From positions 1,364,001 to 1,428,000 of the forward strand of contig NZ_BNEB01000003.1 of NCBI RefSeq assembly GCF_016860545.1: 64,000 bases of DNA, written 5' to 3'. The notes under the pieces are model-generated. The model searched no databases, was not told where the DNA came from, and saw only the letters and a list, made by a program, of their open reading frames with translations. The position numbers and the translations under genes were made by a program. Positions within the stretch are counted from its first letter, which is position 1; each line of letters opens with the position of its first letter. Below are positions 25,120 through 33,253 of this stretch, piece after piece. The stretch is from Streptomyces asoensis (GTDB taxonomy: Bacteria; Actinomycetota; Actinomycetes; Streptomycetales; Streptomycetaceae).

Positions 25120-25695
25120 TCAGCCCTGCGGTTCCAGGTCCTCCTCCTCGAAGACCAGCAGGGTGCGCGTGCTGAGCACCTCGGGGATCGCCTGGAGGCG
25201 GGTGAGCACCACCTCGCGCAGCGCCCTGTTGTCGGGCGTGTGCACCAGCAGCAGTACGTCGAAGTCGCCCCCCACGAGGGCGATGTGGGAGGCGCCGGGC
25301 AGCTGTCTGAGCTGCTCGCGCACCGTCCGCCAGGAGTTCTGCACGATCTGGAGCGTGATGTACGCGCTCGTGCCCTGTCCGGCGCGTTCATGGTCGACGC
25401 GGGCGCCGAAGCCGCGTATGACGCCGTCGTCGATGAGCCGGTTGATCCGCGCGTAGGCGTTGGCGCGCGAGACGTGGACCCGCTCGGCGACCGACCGTAT
25501 CGAGGCGCGGCCGTCCGCCTGGAGCATCTGGAGGATGTCCTGGTCGATGGCGTCGAGCGGGCGCGGCGGTGGCGGCGGGACGCTGCCCGGGGACGGGGGA
25601 CCGCTCGGCAGCGGGGCACCGGTCGTCGGCTGAGGGCTGCCCGCGGGCGGCGCGACGCCGCTCTCCGGACCTTCGGCCATTTGTTCAGGTGCCAT
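25120..25695 (-). CDS. bkdR: Lrp/AsnC-family regulator, BkdR-like
   Basis: 191 aa. A Pro/Gly-rich N-terminal extension of about 45 residues precedes the HTH (LDAIDQDILQMLQADGRASIRSVAERVHVSRANAYARINRL), then the ligand-binding RAM/AsnC domain with IALVGGDFDVLLLVHT. The start at 25695 is chosen because AGGGGGAC sits right before it; the ATG at 25716 would add 7 residues and has no clear ribosome site. It is divergent from the first bkd operon, as in other Streptomyces where BkdR controls branched-chain dehydrogenase genes. Branched amino acids or keto acids are plausible effectors. Confidence 0.87.
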   Translation of the reverse strand: MAPEQMAEGPESGVAPPAGSPQPTTGAPLPSGPPSPGSVPPPPPRPLDAIDQDILQMLQADGRASIRSVAERVHVSRANAYARINRLIDDGVIRGFGARVDHERAGQGTSAYITLQIVQNSWRTVREQLRQLPGASHIALVGGDFDVLLLVHTPDNRALREVVLTRLQAIPEVLSTRTLLVFEEEDLEPQG

Positions 25696-25740
25696 GTCCC
25701 CCTGCCTCCCTGCCATGGACGTACTGCACCCATCTCAGGT

Positions 25741-25762
25741 TGTGGAGAACCGTTTGTCCACA
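25741..25762. promoter_or_regulatory. Inverted DnaA-box-like pair in the bkdR-bkdA gap
   Basis: TGTGGAGAA (one mismatch to a DnaA box on the minus strand) and TTGTCCACA (25754-25762, perfect) face each other, forming the dyad TGTGGA-N10-TCCACA. It could be a DnaA pair or a BkdR operator. Confidence 0.5.
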
Positions 25763-25795
25763 GCCTGAGGGGCCCTGTAGCCAAAATGTGCCGAC

Positions 25796-25811
25796 GACCG
25801 AACAATCGGTA
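25796..25811. promoter_or_regulatory. TetR-type operator upstream of bkdA
   Basis: GACCGAACAATCGGTA; core ACCGAACAATCGGT differs by one base from the paaN-paaH site. It lies 60 bp before the bkdA ATG. Confidence 0.6.
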
Positions 25812-25870
25812 GGTGAGGCGGGTCACAGCCGACACGTCTCCCGTAGCCGCTCCCACGAGGAGGTGCCGTC

Positions 25871-27004
25871 ATGACGGTCATGGAGCAGCGGGGCGCGTAC
25901 CGGCCGACCCCGCCGCCGGCCTGGCAGCCCCGTACCGACCCCGCGCCGCTGCTGCCCGACGCGGAGCCGTACCGCGTCCTCGGCACCGAGGCGGCCGCCC
26001 AGGCCGACCCGGAGCTGCTGCGCAGGCTCTACGCCCAGCTGGTGCGCGGTCGCCGATACAACGTCCAGGCGACCGCCCTCACCAAGCAGGGCAGACTCGC
26101 CGTCTACCCCTCCAGCACCGGCCAGGAGGCCTGCGAGGTCGCCGCCGCGCTCGCCCTCCAGGAGCGCGACTGGCTCTTCCCGAGCTATCGCGACACCCTC
26201 GCCGTCGTCGCCCGCGGGGTGGACCCCGTCCAGGCACTCACCCTGCTGCGCGGCGACTGGCACACCGGCTACGACCCCTACGAGCACCGGGTCGCGCCGC
26301 TGTCCACGCCGCTGGCCACCCAGCTCCCGCACGCCGTGGGCCTCGCGCACGCCGCCCGCCTGAAGGGCGACGACGTGGTCGCGCTCGCCATGGTCGGCGA
26401 CGGCGGCACCAGCGAGGGCGACTTCCACGAGGCGCTGAACTTCGCGGCCGTCTGGCAGGCCCCGGTCGTCTTCCTGGTGCAGAACAACGGCTTCGCGATC
26501 TCCGTGCCGCTCGCCAAGCAGACCGCCGCCCCCTCGCTGGCCCACAAGGCCGTCGGGTACGGCATGCCGGGCCGGCTGGTCGACGGCAACGACGCGGCCG
26601 CCGTGCACGAGGTCCTGGCCGACGCCGTACGGCACGCGCGTGAGGGCGGTGGCCCCACCCTGGTGGAGGCGGTGACCTACCGCATCGAGGCCCACACCAA
26701 CGCCGACGACGCCACCCGCTACCGCGGTGACGCCGAGGTCGAGACCTGGCGCGACCACGACCCGATCCAGCTGCTGGAGCGCGAGCTCACCGAGCGCGGC
26801 CTGCTCGACGAGGACGCCAAAAGCGCCGCGCGGGACGCCGCCGAGGCGATGGCCGCCGATCTGCGCGCCCGCATGAACCAGGACGCGACGCTCGACCCGA
26901 TGGACCTGTTCTCCCACGTGTACGCCGAACCCACGCCCCAACTGCGCGAACAGCGCGACCTGTTGCGGGCCGAGCTCGAGGCCGAGCAGGAAGGCGCGCA
27001 CTGA
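25871..27004 (+). CDS. bkdA: Branched-chain 2-oxoacid dehydrogenase E1 alpha (operon 1)
   Basis: Thiamine-diphosphate-binding subunit that decarboxylates branched 2-oxoacids from Val, Leu and Ile; 377 aa. TPP/Mg motif: VGDGGTSEGDFHEALNFAA ending in VQNN. The phosphorylation-loop region HTNADDATRYR and the signature YPSSTGQEA are present. The N-terminal 35 residues are Pro-rich. The start at 25871 follows GAGGAGGTG. It overlaps the E1 beta gene (TGATG). Confidence 0.95.
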   Translation: MTVMEQRGAYRPTPPPAWQPRTDPAPLLPDAEPYRVLGTEAAAQADPELLRRLYAQLVRGRRYNVQATALTKQGRLAVYPSSTGQEACEVAAALALQERDWLFPSYRDTLAVVARGVDPVQALTLLRGDWHTGYDPYEHRVAPLSTPLATQLPHAVGLAHAARLKGDDVVALAMVGDGGTSEGDFHEALNFAAVWQAPVVFLVQNNGFAISVPLAKQTAAPSLAHKAVGYGMPGRLVDGNDAAAVHEVLADAVRHAREGGGPTLVEAVTYRIEAHTNADDATRYRGDAEVETWRDHDPIQLLERELTERGLLDEDAKSAARDAAEAMAADLRARMNQDATLDPMDLFSHVYAEPTPQLREQRDLLRAELEAEQEGAH

Positions 27005-28008
27005 TGACCACCGTCGCCCTCAAACCCGCCACCATGGCGCAGGCCCTCACCCGCGCGCTGCGGGACGCGATGGCCGCCGACCCGTCCGTGCACGTCCTGG
27101 GCGAGGACGTGGGCACCCTGGGCGGTGTCTTCCGGGTCACCGACGGGCTCGCCGCGGAGTTCGGCGAGGACCGCTGCACGGACACCCCGCTCGCCGAGGC
27201 CGGCATCCTCGGCACGGCCGTCGGCATGGCGATGTACGGACTGCGGCCGGTCGTGGAGATGCAGTTCGACGCCTTCGCCTACCCGGCGTTCGAGCAGCTC
27301 ATCAGCCATGTCGCCCGGATGCGCAACCGCACCAGGGGACGCATGCCCCTGCCGATCACCGTGCGCGTGCCCTACGGCGGCGGCATCGGCGGCGTCGAAC
27401 ACCACAGCGACTCCTCCGAGGCCTACTACATGGCGACCCCGGGCCTCCATGTCGTCACGCCCGCCACGGTCGCCGACGCCTACGGTCTGCTGCGCGCGGC
27501 CATCGCCTCCGACGACCCGGTCGTCGTCCTCGAACCCAAGCGGCTGTACTGGTCCAAGGACTCCTGGAACCCGGAGGAGCCGCAGAGCGTCGAGCCGATC
27601 GGCCGGGCCGCGGTGCGGCGCCCCGGCCGCAGCGCCACGCTGATCACGTACGGCCCGTCGGTGCCGGTCTGCCTGGAGGCGGCCGAGGCGGCGCGCGCCG
27701 AGGGCTGGGACCTGGAGGTCGTCGACCTGCGGTCCCTGGTGCCCTTCGACGACGAGACGGTCTGCGCCTCGGTACGGCGCACCGGGCGCGCGGTCGTCGT
27801 GCACGAGTCGGGCTCCTTCGGCGGCCCGGGCGGCGAGATCGCGGCCCGCGTCACGGAGCGCTGCTTCCACCACCTGGAGGCGCCGGTGCTGCGCGTCGCC
27901 GGGTTCGACATCCCCTATCCGCCGCCGATGCTGGAGCGCCACCACCTGCCCGGCGTGGACCGCATCCTGGACGCGGTGGCCCGGTTGCAGTGGGAGGCCG
28001 AGAACTGA
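27004..28008 (+). CDS. bkdB: Branched-chain 2-oxoacid dehydrogenase E1 beta (operon 1)
   Basis: 334 aa, transketolase-like pyrimidine-binding domain plus C-terminal domain. Family landmarks: LGEDVGTLGGVFRVTDGL, DTPLAEAGILG, VPYGGGIGGVEHHSDS, and the C-terminal GGPGGEIAARVTERCF. It pairs with the preceding subunit as an alpha2beta2 tetramer. Its start and stop each overlap the neighbours by one base, so the three genes are tightly coupled. Confidence 0.95.
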   Translation: MTTVALKPATMAQALTRALRDAMAADPSVHVLGEDVGTLGGVFRVTDGLAAEFGEDRCTDTPLAEAGILGTAVGMAMYGLRPVVEMQFDAFAYPAFEQLISHVARMRNRTRGRMPLPITVRVPYGGGIGGVEHHSDSSEAYYMATPGLHVVTPATVADAYGLLRAAIASDDPVVVLEPKRLYWSKDSWNPEEPQSVEPIGRAAVRRPGRSATLITYGPSVPVCLEAAEAARAEGWDLEVVDLRSLVPFDDETVCASVRRTGRAVVVHESGSFGGPGGEIAARVTERCFHHLEAPVLRVAGFDIPYPPPMLERHHLPGVDRILDAVARLQWEAEN

Positions 28009-29420
28009 TGGCACAGGTGCTGGAGTTCAAGCTCCCCGACCTCGGGGAGGGACTGACCGAGGCGGAGATCGTCCGCTGGCTGGTCGAGGTCGGCGACGTC
28101 GTCGCCGTCGACCAGCCGGTCGTCGAGGTCGAGACCGCCAAGGCGATGGTCGAGGTCCCGTGCCCGTACGGCGGTGTGGTCACCGCCCGCTACGGGGAGG
28201 AGGGCACCGAACTGCCCGTCGGCGCCCCGCTGATCACCGTCGCGGTCGGCGCACCGGACTCCGGCGCTCCGGCCGCCGCCGAGGGCTCGGGGAACGTCCT
28301 CGTCGGGTACGGCACGTCGGAGGCCCCCGCGCGCAGGCGCCGCATCCGCGCGACGCGTCCGCAGCCGGCCGCTTCCGTGACCGTCGACGCCGTGGCCCCG
28401 GCGGCCCTCACCCCACCGGCCCCTGCCCCAGCGGCCCCCGCCTCTTCGGCGACCTCCGCCCCCGCGGCCCCGGCCGTGCTGCTGCCGGACGGTCCTGTCC
28501 CGGTGATCTCACCGCTGGTGCGCAGGCTCGCCCGGGAGAACGGCCTGGATCTGCGCGAGCTCACGGGCTCCGGACCGGAGGGACTGATCCTGCGGGCGGA
28601 CGTGGAGAACGCGCTGCGGACGGCGGTGGCGAGCGACCAGGCGGCACAGAGCATCCAGGCCGTACAGGCGGCCCCGGCAGCCCCGGAGGCGCAGGAGGTA
28701 CCGCGGCCGAACGGGTCCGCCGCTCTCGACGGCGGCCGCCGGATCCCGCTCAAGGGCGTCCGGGGAGCCGTCGCCGACAAGCTCTCCCGCAGCCGGCGCG
28801 AGATTCCCGACGCGACCTGCTGGGTCGACGCCGACGCGACGGAGCTGATGCGGGCCCGGGCCGCCATGAACGCCGCCGGCGGAGCGAAGATCTCCCTCCT
28901 CGCGCTGCTCGCCCGGATCTGCACCGCGGCACTCGCCCGCTTCCCGGAACTGAACTCCACCGTCGACCTCGCCGCCCGCGAGATCGTCCAGCTCGACCAG
29001 GTCCACCTCGGCTTCGCCGCGCAGACCGACCGGGGACTCGTCGTACCCGTCGTCCGCGACGCGCACGCCCGCGACGCCGAGGCGCTCACCGCGGAGTTCG
29101 CCCGCCTCACCGAGGCGGGCCGCGAGGGGCGCCTCACCCCCGCCGACCTGACCGGCGGCACCTTCACCCTGAACAACTACGGGGTGTTCGGGGTCGACGG
29201 CTCCACGCCGATCGTCAACCACCCGGAAGCGGCGATGCTCGGCGTCGGCCGCATCATCCCCAAGCCCTGGGTGCACGAGGGCGAGCTCGCGGTGCGCCAG
29301 GTCGTCCAGCTCGCGCTCACCTTCGACCACCGGGTGTGCGACGGCGGTACGGCGGGCGGCTTCCTGCGCTACGTGGCGGACTGCGTGGAACAGCCGGCGG
29401 TGCTGCTGCGCACCCTGTGA
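28008..29420 (+). CDS. bkdC: Branched-chain 2-oxoacid dehydrogenase E2 (operon 1)
   Basis: Dihydrolipoyl acyltransferase core, 470 aa. One lipoyl domain (about 5-80) with the modified Lys in VETAKAMVEVP. A long Ala/Pro linker leads to the peripheral-subunit-binding domain (SPLVRRLARENGLDLREL, about 165-200), then a second linker and the catalytic domain with LTFDHRVCDGG (HxxxDG). No E3 gene follows; lipoamide dehydrogenase must come from elsewhere. Acyl-CoA products (isobutyryl-, isovaleryl-, 2-methylbutyryl-CoA) prime branched fatty acids and many polyketides. Confidence 0.94.
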   Translation: MAQVLEFKLPDLGEGLTEAEIVRWLVEVGDVVAVDQPVVEVETAKAMVEVPCPYGGVVTARYGEEGTELPVGAPLITVAVGAPDSGAPAAAEGSGNVLVGYGTSEAPARRRRIRATRPQPAASVTVDAVAPAALTPPAPAPAAPASSATSAPAAPAVLLPDGPVPVISPLVRRLARENGLDLRELTGSGPEGLILRADVENALRTAVASDQAAQSIQAVQAAPAAPEAQEVPRPNGSAALDGGRRIPLKGVRGAVADKLSRSRREIPDATCWVDADATELMRARAAMNAAGGAKISLLALLARICTAALARFPELNSTVDLAAREIVQLDQVHLGFAAQTDRGLVVPVVRDAHARDAEALTAEFARLTEAGREGRLTPADLTGGTFTLNNYGVFGVDGSTPIVNHPEAAMLGVGRIIPKPWVHEGELAVRQVVQLALTFDHRVCDGGTAGGFLRYVADCVEQPAVLLRTL

Positions 29421-29490
29421 TCACGGGCGCGCCCCGGGGGTTTCCCGCGATCGCGGTGATCGGGCGGGCCCACATGCCCGGGGCGGCCCG

Positions 29491-29496
29491 CATACT
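29491..29496 (+). promoter_or_regulatory. -10-like CATACT before the mobA-like gene
   Basis: CATACT lies 6 nt before the GTG at 29503, consistent with a leaderless start. Confidence 0.4.
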
Positions 29497-29502
29497 CGGG
29501 GG

Positions 29503-30480
29503 GTGACCCCCGACGAGTCCCCCGCCCATGACGCCGTCGTGCTCGCCGGTGGCGGCGCCCGCCGCCTCGGCGGAGCCGACAAGCCGGGGGTGCGGGTGGG
29601 CGGCCGCGCGCTCCTCGACCGGGTCCTCGGCGCCTGTGCCGACGCACGGACCACGGTCGTCGTCGCGGAACCCCGGCCCACCGCCCGTCCCGTGCGCTGG
29701 GCGCGCGAGGATCCGCCCGGCGGCGGCCCCGTCGCCGCGCTCGACGCCGGGCTGCGCCGGACCGCGGCGGACGACGTCCTCGTCCTCTCCGCCGACCTGC
29801 CCTTCCTCGCGGCGGACACCGTACGGCGGCTGCTGAGCACCCTGCGCGCGGGCCGTGCCGAAGGGGTGCTGCTCACCGACGCCGACGGCCGTGACCAGCC
29901 GCTCGTCGCCGCGTACCGCTCGGCCGCGCTGCGCCGCGAACTGGCGGCGCTCGCCGCGGACCAGGGAGCCCTCACAGGGCTGCCGCTGCGCCGGCTGACC
30001 GCCGGACTCGACCTCACCCGCGTCCCGGACCCCGTCGCGTCGTTCGACTGCGACACCTGGGACGACATCGCCGCCGCCAGGGCACGGATCAGGGAGCATG
30101 GCCACGTGTTGGATGAATGGATCTCCGCAGTCAAGGACGAGCTGGGCATCGACCTCGACGTCGACACCGGCGTCCTCCTCGATCTCGCCCGCGACGCCGC
30201 CCACGGTGTGGCGAGGCCCGCCGCCCCGCTGACCACCTTCCTGGTGGGCTACGCCGCCGCGCAGGCCGGGGGAGGTCCGGACGCGGTGGCCGGGGCCGCC
30301 CGCAAGGCCGCCGCCCTGGCGTCGCGCTGGGCCGAGGAGGCCCGGCGCGAGGAAGCCGAGCAGGCGGCGGGTCGACAGGCGTCCGCGCAGCAGGGGACCG
30401 GCGAGCACAAGACCGGCGAGCAGAACACCGGCCGGGAGAACGGCGCCGGGCCCGGCGGCTCCGGACCGGACGCCGGATGA
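29503..30480 (+). CDS. mobA: MobA-like nucleotidyltransferase fused to DUF6457 domain
   Basis: 325 aa. The N-terminal half (about 8-200) is a MobA/GlmU-type NTP transferase: VVLAGGGARRLGGADKP (nucleotide-binding loop), LSADLPFL (metal-binding Asp) and a C-terminal FDCDTWDDI. MobA-type enzymes attach GMP to molybdopterin. The second half begins LDEWISAVKDELGIDLD and matches the small DUF6457 domain often found as a separate protein near moeA in Streptomyces. The last 60 residues are disordered. It overlaps moeA by 4 bp. The fusion and operon support molybdenum-cofactor work. Confidence 0.87.
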   Translation: MTPDESPAHDAVVLAGGGARRLGGADKPGVRVGGRALLDRVLGACADARTTVVVAEPRPTARPVRWAREDPPGGGPVAALDAGLRRTAADDVLVLSADLPFLAADTVRRLLSTLRAGRAEGVLLTDADGRDQPLVAAYRSAALRRELAALAADQGALTGLPLRRLTAGLDLTRVPDPVASFDCDTWDDIAAARARIREHGHVLDEWISAVKDELGIDLDVDTGVLLDLARDAAHGVARPAAPLTTFLVGYAAAQAGGGPDAVAGAARKAAALASRWAEEARREEAEQAAGRQASAQQGTGEHKTGEQNTGRENGAGPGGSGPDAG

Positions 30481-31886
30481 CCGCCCGCGGCACCGGCCAG
30501 GGCCTCGACGCCGAGGACCTCGACGTCGAGGAGGCGCTCGCCCTCGTGAAGGACGGCAACGGCACCGGCCGCCCCACCGGCGGCCGCGGCCGCGCGCAGG
30601 GCGAGGGCCACGGCAGCGGCACCCGGCCCGGCCCCTCTGCCCCGGAGACCGGCCACCCGGGCGGCACCGCGGAGCACCGCCACGCGGCGACACCGTGGCC
30701 CGAGGCCCGGACGATCGCCGCCCGCGCCGCACGGTCCGTCGCCGCCCGCCGCGCCCCCCTCTCCGTGACCCTCGGCGACGCTCTCGGCCTCGTCCTGGCC
30801 GCCCCGCTGACCGCCCTCACCGACCTCCCCTCCTTCGACACCTCGGCGATGGACGGCTGGGCGGTCGCCGGTCCCGGTCCCTGGCGGGTCCGGGAGGAAG
30901 GCCTGCTGGCCGGAAGCGCGGCGCCCGCGCCCCTGGCGGACGGCGAGGCCGTACGGATCGCCACCGGAGCGAGGATCCCCGCGGACACCACCGCGGTCCT
31001 GCGCAGCGAGCACGGCCGCACCGACGACAACGGCCGGCTGCACCCCACCCGCGAGATGCAGCACGGGCAGGACATCCGCCCGCGGGGCCAGGAATGCCGC
31101 AGCGGCGATCAACTGCTGCGCGCCGGGGCCATGGTGACCCCGGCCGTCCTCGGTCTCGCCGCCGCAGCCGGGTACGACACGCTGGCCACGGTCCCCCGGC
31201 CCCGGGTCGAGGTACTCGTCCTGGGCGACGAACTGCTCGCCGAGGGCCGCCCGCACGACGGCCTCATCCGGGACGCGCTCGGCCCGATGCTGCCTCCCTG
31301 GCTGCGGGCGCTCGGCGCCGAGGTCACCGCCGTACGCCGACTCGGCGACGACGCGAAGGCCCTGCACAAGGCCGTCACCACTTCCGCCGCCGATCTCATC
31401 GTGACCACCGGGGGCACCGCCTCGGGACCCGTCGACCATGTCCACCCGACCCTGCGCCGCATCGACGCCGAACTCCTCGTCGACGGCGTCAAGGTGCGCC
31501 CCGGCCACCCCATGCTGCTGGCCCGCATCAGGGACGACCAGCATCTCGTCGGCCTGCCCGGCAATCCCCTGGCCGCCGTCTCCGGTCTGCTCACGCTGGC
31601 CGAGCCGCTGCTGCGCGCCCTCGCCGCCCGTCCGGCCCCCGAGTCCTACGCCCTGCCGCTGCGGCAGGCGGCGCACGGGCATCCGTACGACACCCGGCTC
31701 ATCCCGGTCGTTCTACGGGGTGACCACGCCGTGCCGCTGCACTACAACGGTCCGGCCATGCTGCGGGGCATCGCGGCGGCCGACGCGCTCGCCGTCGTGC
31801 CGCCGGGCGGCACGCGGGCCGGTCAGCAGGCCGAACTCCTCGATCTGCCCTGGGCAGCGGCCGGGATCGACGCCTGTTTCACGTGA
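30477..31886 (+). CDS. moeA: Molybdopterin molybdenumtransferase MoeA
   Basis: Inserts molybdate into adenylylated molybdopterin; 469 aa. After a variable N-terminal stretch of about 75 residues, the MoeA fold shows FDTSAMDGWAV (the conserved SAMDGYA motif), IATGARIPADT, and the MoCF-binding domain with TTGGTASGPVDHV. The C-terminal beta domain ends ACFT. The last codons and stop are part of a perfect parS site (31876-31889). The ATGA overlap at 30477 sets the start; the longer frame upstream runs through mobA. Confidence 0.94.
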   Translation: MTARGTGQGLDAEDLDVEEALALVKDGNGTGRPTGGRGRAQGEGHGSGTRPGPSAPETGHPGGTAEHRHAATPWPEARTIAARAARSVAARRAPLSVTLGDALGLVLAAPLTALTDLPSFDTSAMDGWAVAGPGPWRVREEGLLAGSAAPAPLADGEAVRIATGARIPADTTAVLRSEHGRTDDNGRLHPTREMQHGQDIRPRGQECRSGDQLLRAGAMVTPAVLGLAAAAGYDTLATVPRPRVEVLVLGDELLAEGRPHDGLIRDALGPMLPPWLRALGAEVTAVRRLGDDAKALHKAVTTSAADLIVTTGGTASGPVDHVHPTLRRIDAELLVDGVKVRPGHPMLLARIRDDQHLVGLPGNPLAAVSGLLTLAEPLLRALAARPAPESYALPLRQAAHGHPYDTRLIPVVLRGDHAVPLHYNGPAMLRGIAAADALAVVPPGGTRAGQQAELLDLPWAAAGIDACFT

Positions 31887-31889
31887 AAC
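31876..31889. other. parS site overlapping the moeA stop codon
   Basis: Perfect GTTTCACGTGAAAC. Bases 31878-31886 are the final Phe, Thr and TGA codons of moeA. Confidence 0.93.
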
Positions 31890-31906
31890 AGTCCCGGTTC
31901 ACCCAT

Positions 31907-31920
31907 GTTCCACGTGAAAC
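31907..31920. other. parS site (one mismatch)
   Basis: GTTCCACGTGAAAC, 31 bp from the previous site; one change (T to C at position 4). Confidence 0.85.
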
Positions 31921-31937
31921 AGCACCCGGTCGCCCGT

Positions 31938-31951
31938 GTTTCACGTGAAAC
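31938..31951. other. parS site
   Basis: Perfect GTTTCACGTGAAAC, again 31 bp from the previous one, so the three sites are evenly spaced (three helical turns). Confidence 0.93.
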
Positions 31952-31957
31952 ACGGTG

Positions 31958-33076
31958 TCATGCCTGCTCGGTGATTCGCGCGGTGCGGCTGACCGTGATC
32001 ACGCGGTCGCCCTGCCGGAGGGACGCGAGCCGGGGGTCGGTGTAGTCCAGCAGTTCCTTGCCCCGGACGACGGCCACGACCAGATCCGCGCAGCTGCGCG
32101 GCGCCGCCCCGATCTCCTCCTCGGTGACCGGGCGCTCGATGAGGTCCAGACCCCGGCCGAGGGTCATCAAGTTCTCCAGGGTCCTGGCCACGGTCGGGCT
32201 GACCATCGAGACACCGAGCAGCCGGCCGGCGGAACTGGAGCTGGTGATCACGGTGTCCGCGCCGCTCTGCTTGAGCAGGGGGACGTTCTCGTCCTCCCGG
32301 GCGGCGGCGACGATGGTCGCCCGGCGGTTCATCTGCCGGGCTGTGAGGGTGACCAGGGCGGCCGTGTCGTCGCGTTGGGGGGCGACGATCACCCGGGAGG
32401 CGTTCTGCACCTCGGCCTTGAGGAGCGTCTCCGAACGGGTGGCGTCCCCGGTCACCGACACCAGGCCGTCGTCGCCCGCGGCGAGCGCGGACTTGCGCTG
32501 CGCGTCCACGACCACGATCCGCTCCTTGGCGATGCCCTGCCCCACCAGGGTCTCCACCGCGTGGCGGCCCTTCGTGCCGTACCCGACGACCACGATGTGG
32601 TTGCTGGTGCGGGCACGCCAGCGGTGGACACGGACCTGCTGGCGGGTGCGCTCGGTGAGCACCTCGAGGGTGGTGCCGACCAGGATGATCAGGAAGACCA
32701 CGCGCAGCGGTGTGATGACGAGGATGTTGACGAGCCGGGCCGTGTCACTGACCGGGGTGATGTCGCCGTAGCCGGTGGTGGAGAGCGTGACGGTGGCGTA
32801 GTAGGCGGCGTCGAGGAGGCCGACGGAGCCGTCCGAGTTGTCGCTGTAGCCGTCGTGGTCGGCGTAGACGATCAAGGTGGTGAGGGCCAGCACCAGCAGG
32901 CCCATGGCGAGACGGCGCAGCACCTGCTGGAGCGGCGGCACACCGATGCGCAGGGGCATGGTGATGGACCGGCCCGCCTCGGCGTCGTCGCGGGCCTCGC
33001 TGCGCGAGCGGTACCACAGGGACCTGAAGAGGGAGAGTCTGGCCGGGCGGGCCGGTCGTCGTTCGTCGTCCTTCAT
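31958..33076 (-). CDS. Two-TM potassium channel with RCK/TrkA domains
   Basis: 372 aa. Two membrane helices (near residues 52-72 and 115-140) flank a pore helix and selectivity filter TTGYGD. The C-terminus holds a TrkA-N/RCK Rossmann domain (HIVVVGYGTKGRHAVETL, nucleotide-binding) and a TrkA-C-like end. This is a Kch/MthK-like ligand-gated K+ channel. The start at 33076 is preceded by AGGGGG; the frame extends further but without such a site. The cytoplasmic part is closely similar to the divergent neighbouring protein (GRLLG, LDLxERPVT), pointing to duplication. Confidence 0.92.
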   Translation of the reverse strand: MKDDERRPARPARLSLFRSLWYRSRSEARDDAEAGRSITMPLRIGVPPLQQVLRRLAMGLLVLALTTLIVYADHDGYSDNSDGSVGLLDAAYYATVTLSTTGYGDITPVSDTARLVNILVITPLRVVFLIILVGTTLEVLTERTRQQVRVHRWRARTSNHIVVVGYGTKGRHAVETLVGQGIAKERIVVVDAQRKSALAAGDDGLVSVTGDATRSETLLKAEVQNASRVIVAPQRDDTAALVTLTARQMNRRATIVAAAREDENVPLLKQSGADTVITSSSSAGRLLGVSMVSPTVARTLENLMTLGRGLDLIERPVTEEEIGAAPRSCADLVVAVVRGKELLDYTDPRLASLRQGDRVITVSRTARITEQA

Positions 33077-33187
33077 CGTGTGCCCCCTGTGACGGTGATC
33101 GGATCGGTGGGCACCATGGTTCCCGGCGGGTCGGTGCCCGTCGCGAAGCAACACGAGGACATCCGGGCCACGCGCGTCCACACGTCC

Positions 33188-33250
33188 ACGTATGTCCACG
33201 AGTCCACGGATATTCATGAGCCCACGGATGTCCATGATCCCGGAGGTGTC
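33188..33250 (+). repeat. Degenerate 18-bp repeats upstream of the TrkA-N gene
   Basis: Three consecutive 18-bp units (about TAT GTC CAC GAG TCC ACG, then two variants) that, read in frame with the downstream gene, give hexapeptides YVHEST, DIHEPT, DVHDPG. They lie in the divergent gap between the channel and TrkA-N genes. Either an N-terminal repeat of a longer protein or regulatory repeats. Confidence 0.6.
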
Positions 33251-33253
33251 CCC

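Noticed and set aside
30117..31886. MoeA extended to 30117
   Set aside because: The upstream part is an out-of-frame reading of the mobA-like gene; the ATGA overlap at 30477 gives the start.
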